Of a DNA stretch of 64,000 nucleotides, positions 61,645-64,000 are shown one piece after another; the first letter of the stretch is position 1; every line of letters starts with the position of its first letter. Where the stretch lies: NCBI GenBank assembly GCA_964636125.1, contig CAZWPX010000018.1, positions 1 to 64,000 on the forward strand. The letters are read 5' to 3'. The stretch is from CAJINA01 sp964636125 (lineage in GTDB: Bacteria > Desulfobacterota > Desulfobacteria > Desulfobacterales > CAJINA01). The position numbers and the translations under genes were made by a program. Below the pieces are notes generated by a model that was given only the letters and a program-made list of their open reading frames with translations, was not told the origin of the DNA and did no database searches.

Positions 61645-62520
61645 ATGAAAACCTCCATAGCCATCATCATTGTCTCCTATCAGGCTGAAAAGTATATCGA
61701 CGCATGTCTGCGTTCGCTCTTGGTGCAAACCCATCCGTTCTTCAAAATTGTCATTGTAGACAACCATTCCAGTGATCATACAAGGGAAATAATCGTCAAA
61801 TATCAAAGCACATGTACCGATGTTCACCTGATTGAAAACAACCGCAATCTCGGGTTCGCCAAAGCGAACAATATCGGCATGCGCTATGCTTTGCAGCAGT
61901 TCCAAAGCCCCTATCTTTTTCTGTTAAATCAAGACACCGTTGTTGAAAAAGATCTTTTGGAAAAACTTCTGATAGGGAGTGGTGGACATAAGAATGCCGT
62001 TTTCGGGCCCAAAATTCTAATTAAAAAGAACCGGCGGATCTGGTGGATCGGGACCCGGGTTTTCACTCTTCAGGACCTGTTCAAAAGCCCGAAACTGGCC
62101 CTCTCCTGTCAGATCAATAAAGAAAAGGTGGACGCCACCAGCTTTGACGCCCCGCTTGCGGTGGACGCCATTGTCGGGTGTGCCGTCTTAATCCCGGCAA
62201 AAATTTTAAAAGACGTCGGTTACCTTGATGAATCGTTCTTTATGTACGGGGAAGACCTGGATTATTCACTGAGGCTCAAGAAAAAGGGGTATGCGTTATA
62301 TATGCTTCCGGAAGCGATCGTTTATCACGATGTGCCCCTCGTAAACGAAGCTTTGCATGATAGTGGTAGACAAAAAGCGATTAGAAGGTATTTTCGCTAT
62401 TTTATTGGCTCTTTAAGAGTGCTGTTCAAACATTTCCCGCCCGGTTACATCCTCACATGGCTGGCCAGAGTGCCCTTTGCAATTATTTACGAGTTCAGCA
62501 AAAGGGTCTTAAAACGCTAA
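61645..62520 (+). CDS. GT2 glycosyltransferase (rhamnosyltransferase-like)
   Basis: A 291-residue enzyme of the rhamnosyl-/galactofuranosyl-type GT2 group: IAIIIVSYQAEKYIDACLRSL, IVIVDNHSSDHTREIIVKY, NLGFAKANNIGMRYAL, FLLNQDTVVEKDLLEKL (the QDT motif replaces DxD) and FFMYGEDLDYSLRLKKKGY. Given UDP-galactopyranose mutase in the locus, a galactofuranosyltransferase is also possible. It is the last plus-strand gene, and the next gene is convergent 13 bases away. Confidence 0.87.
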   Translation: MKTSIAIIIVSYQAEKYIDACLRSLLVQTHPFFKIVIVDNHSSDHTREIIVKYQSTCTDVHLIENNRNLGFAKANNIGMRYALQQFQSPYLFLLNQDTVVEKDLLEKLLIGSGGHKNAVFGPKILIKKNRRIWWIGTRVFTLQDLFKSPKLALSCQINKEKVDATSFDAPLAVDAIVGCAVLIPAKILKDVGYLDESFFMYGEDLDYSLRLKKKGYALYMLPEAIVYHDVPLVNEALHDSGRQKAIRRYFRYFIGSLRVLFKHFPPGYILTWLARVPFAIIYEFSKRVLKR

Positions 62521-62533
62521 AACACATGACCAG

Positions 62534-63214
62534 CTAACCTGCCGATTCTTTTTCGCCCCCCCACAAATGGTGCCAGTGCATAAATAGCCAGGCCCCGTAT
62601 TCTGACAAAACCCACTTAATCTGCCGCCCTTCCCGCCACCAGCCTGCCGGTGCATAGGGATCACTGCCGGCCGCCACCGCCAATATACGAAATTGTTCCG
62701 GCCAGGCCGTTTTCCAGATATACCGCGCACGACGGGTATGTGATTTACTGGTCGTGATAATGATCTTCGACAGATTGTTTGCGATCAAACCCCGTCCCAC
62801 CGCTTTTGCCTCGCTGATCGTATCATACACATCCTCGGCACTGATGGTGACAATATCTTTCCGGGGTACATCCAGGAGTTCCAGAATGCGGATCCGCTCT
62901 TCATACCAGGGGCAACAGTATTTGAGTCCCATCTTTTCAAGTTCACGCAGCGTCTCTGTTTTCCGATTGCCATTGATGACAAGCTTGGCAACAAAACCTT
63001 GCCGGTACAGGGCGGCCGCTTCGACAAGCCGGGGATAGTATTCCATACCTGTATTCAGGACAACCACTGCATCTGAACGCACCGGCGTTTCATTCATGAC
63101 CAAGAATTCGCCCACAAAAGTCAATATCCTGCCCGAAAACAACAGCATGGAAACCATCGGGATCAGAATAATGGGTATAAGGATTCGTAAGTATTTCTGC
63201 CCCGGGGATCTCAT
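62534..63214 (-). CDS. DUF218 (YdcF/SanA-like) membrane-anchored protein
   Basis: A 226-residue protein with one N-terminal transmembrane helix (YLRILIPIILIPMVSMLLFSG, about 8-28) followed by a DUF218 domain: SDAVVVLNTGMEYYPRLVEAAALYRQG, LVINGN, AEDVYDTISEAKAVG and IIITTSKSHTRRARYIW. YdcF/SanA-type proteins affect the cell envelope and are often found near polysaccharide genes. The domain probably faces the periplasm. It lies two bases after the truncated radical SAM gene on the minus strand, so the two form one unit separate from the plus-strand locus. Confidence 0.82.
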   Translation of the reverse strand: MRSPGQKYLRILIPIILIPMVSMLLFSGRILTFVGEFLVMNETPVRSDAVVVLNTGMEYYPRLVEAAALYRQGFVAKLVINGNRKTETLRELEKMGLKYCCPWYEERIRILELLDVPRKDIVTISAEDVYDTISEAKAVGRGLIANNLSKIIITTSKSHTRRARYIWKTAWPEQFRILAVAAGSDPYAPAGWWREGRQIKWVLSEYGAWLFMHWHHLWGGEKESAG

Positions 63215-63216
63215 CT

Positions 63217-64000
63217 TTACCCCTTATGCAACCGAATCGTCTTTATAAGGCTTATCAGGGATCGTTTTGTCCTTCGAATTTCATCAATATCACGCAGATT
63301 CAGCAGGGTTTGCAGGATAAATCCAGGCCGGAAATAAAACTCACGGTAGGCCTTCGCAAGAATATGCTCAAGTTCCTGCCGGGACATATCGATAGTTTTT
63401 ACAACCGGTCCATAGGTCATATCAAACTCTTTAAAACTTTTGGCAAGCAGCAAATCATTGTCCTTGGCATATTCATACAGAGAGGTTCCCGGGTAACACA
63501 TATTGATCGAAAACTGCACTTGATCCGGTGACAGCTTTTTTGCAAATTCGAGTGTTTGCATTACGGTTTCTCGGGAATCATACGGAAAACCGAACATGAA
63601 ACCGCCCAGGGCCTGGATCCCGTGTTTTTTAACAAGCCTGACCCCGTCTTCGATCTGTTTAAGGGTAAGCCCCTTCCTGATCTTATCCAGCACCGCCTGC
63701 GATCCGCTCTCAACACCGAGCCTGATCATCTTGCAGCCGCTGGTCTTCATGGCCCGCAGCATTTCATCATCCAGATTGTCCACACGACCGTTACAGGTCC
63801 AGATCAGGCCTAATTTCTCTCGCTTGAGTTGATCGCAGAACTGCAATACCCGTCTTTTATTCGTGGTAAAGGTTCCATCATCGATGTTCACTTCCCGGAG
63901 GCCGTATTTGTCAACCAGCAGTTTGAGTTCGGCGATCACATTTTCTATGCTGCGGAAACGTTGTCTGTGGCCATACATACTTTGCGGCCACAGGCAAAAC
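63217..64000 (-). CDS. B12-binding-type radical SAM protein, N-terminus outside the window
   Basis: The C-terminal 261 or so residues of a fourth B12-class-like radical SAM enzyme. The frame continues to the edge through FCLWPQSMYGHRQRFRS, where the first Cys is the last cysteine of the CxxxCxxC cluster; the FCLWPQ...GHR pattern is like that in HpnJ-type (hopanoid) and related enzymes. Later parts are EVNIDDGTFTTNKRRVL, MIRLGVESGSQAVLDKIRKG and ALGGFMFGFPYDSRE. The cobalamin domain and first cysteines lie outside the window. It is two bases upstream of the DUF218 gene. Confidence 0.82.
   Translation of the reverse strand, partial: FCLWPQSMYGHRQRFRSIENVIAELKLLVDKYGLREVNIDDGTFTTNKRRVLQFCDQLKREKLGLIWTCNGRVDNLDDEMLRAMKTSGCKMIRLGVESGSQAVLDKIRKGLTLKQIEDGVRLVKKHGIQALGGFMFGFPYDSRETVMQTLEFAKKLSPDQVQFSINMCYPGTSLYEYAKDNDLLLAKSFKEFDMTYGPVVKTIDMSRQELEHILAKAYREFYFRPGFILQTLLNLRDIDEIRRTKRSLISLIKTIRLHKG

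Overview
The window looks like a chromosomal segment of a strictly anaerobic Desulfobacterota-type (deltaproteobacterial) bacterium. This is inferred from gene content, not from a marker gene: a tungsten-type aldehyde:ferredoxin oxidoreductase, an AMP-forming and a fused ADP-forming acetyl-CoA synthetase, an LDH-like malate dehydrogenase, an MglA-like polarity GTPase with PilZ and DUF4388 partners, and a Hanks-type kinase carrying a cyclic-nucleotide-binding domain. No rRNA, tRNA, CRISPR array, transposase or complete mobile element was found.

Bases 1-28,800 are housekeeping and signalling genes. From the left: the 5' part of acs (minus); a 550-base gene-free stretch rich in inverted repeats; a six-gene minus-strand unit (TPR-like protein, MglA-like GTPase, DUF4388/cNMP protein, PilZ protein, purC, ParB-domain protein); mdh (plus), whose terminator lies inside the 3' end of convergent uvrC; a minus unit of small secreted protein-ispF-uvrB-uvrC; a plus unit of ADP-forming acetyl-CoA synthetase, a small Cys-rich protein and pgi; a Ser/Thr kinase; then minus-strand fabH-N-acyl-D-amino acid deacylase, argJ-hrpB, aor and hotdog thioesterase-elbB.

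Bases 28,983 to about 62,520 form one co-oriented surface-polysaccharide locus. It opens with a winged-helix regulator that has a perfect inverted repeat just in front of it. It contains four DegT-type aminotransferase-like proteins, an epimerase/dehydratase, UDP-galactopyranose mutase, four GT2 glycosyltransferases, a GT-C-like membrane transferase, a Wzx-type flippase, a LIC12162-like transferase, a polysaccharide deacetylase, a CelD-like acyltransferase and several methyltransferases. Two minus-strand genes (DUF218 and a truncated B12-type radical SAM) close the window.

The most unusual part is the nearly gapless run at 36,917-45,351: zinc-ribbon methyltransferase, sugar-1-phosphate nucleotidyltransferase, CMP-sugar synthetase (NeuA-like), NeuB-like synthase with SAF domain, formyltransferase, TIM-barrel isomerase, radical SAM/SPASM enzyme, a second methyltransferase and a CBS-pair/GHMP-kinase fusion. 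It reads as a pathway for an N-formylated, possibly radically modified nonulosonic acid or heptose. Five radical SAM genes in about 31 kb, plus a methyltransferase fused to an APH-like kinase at 50,370-52,499, suggest unusual glycan chemistry. No initiating phosphoglycosyltransferase, clear Wzy polymerase or Wza/Wzc export system is visible, so the locus probably continues outside the window or depends on genes elsewhere.
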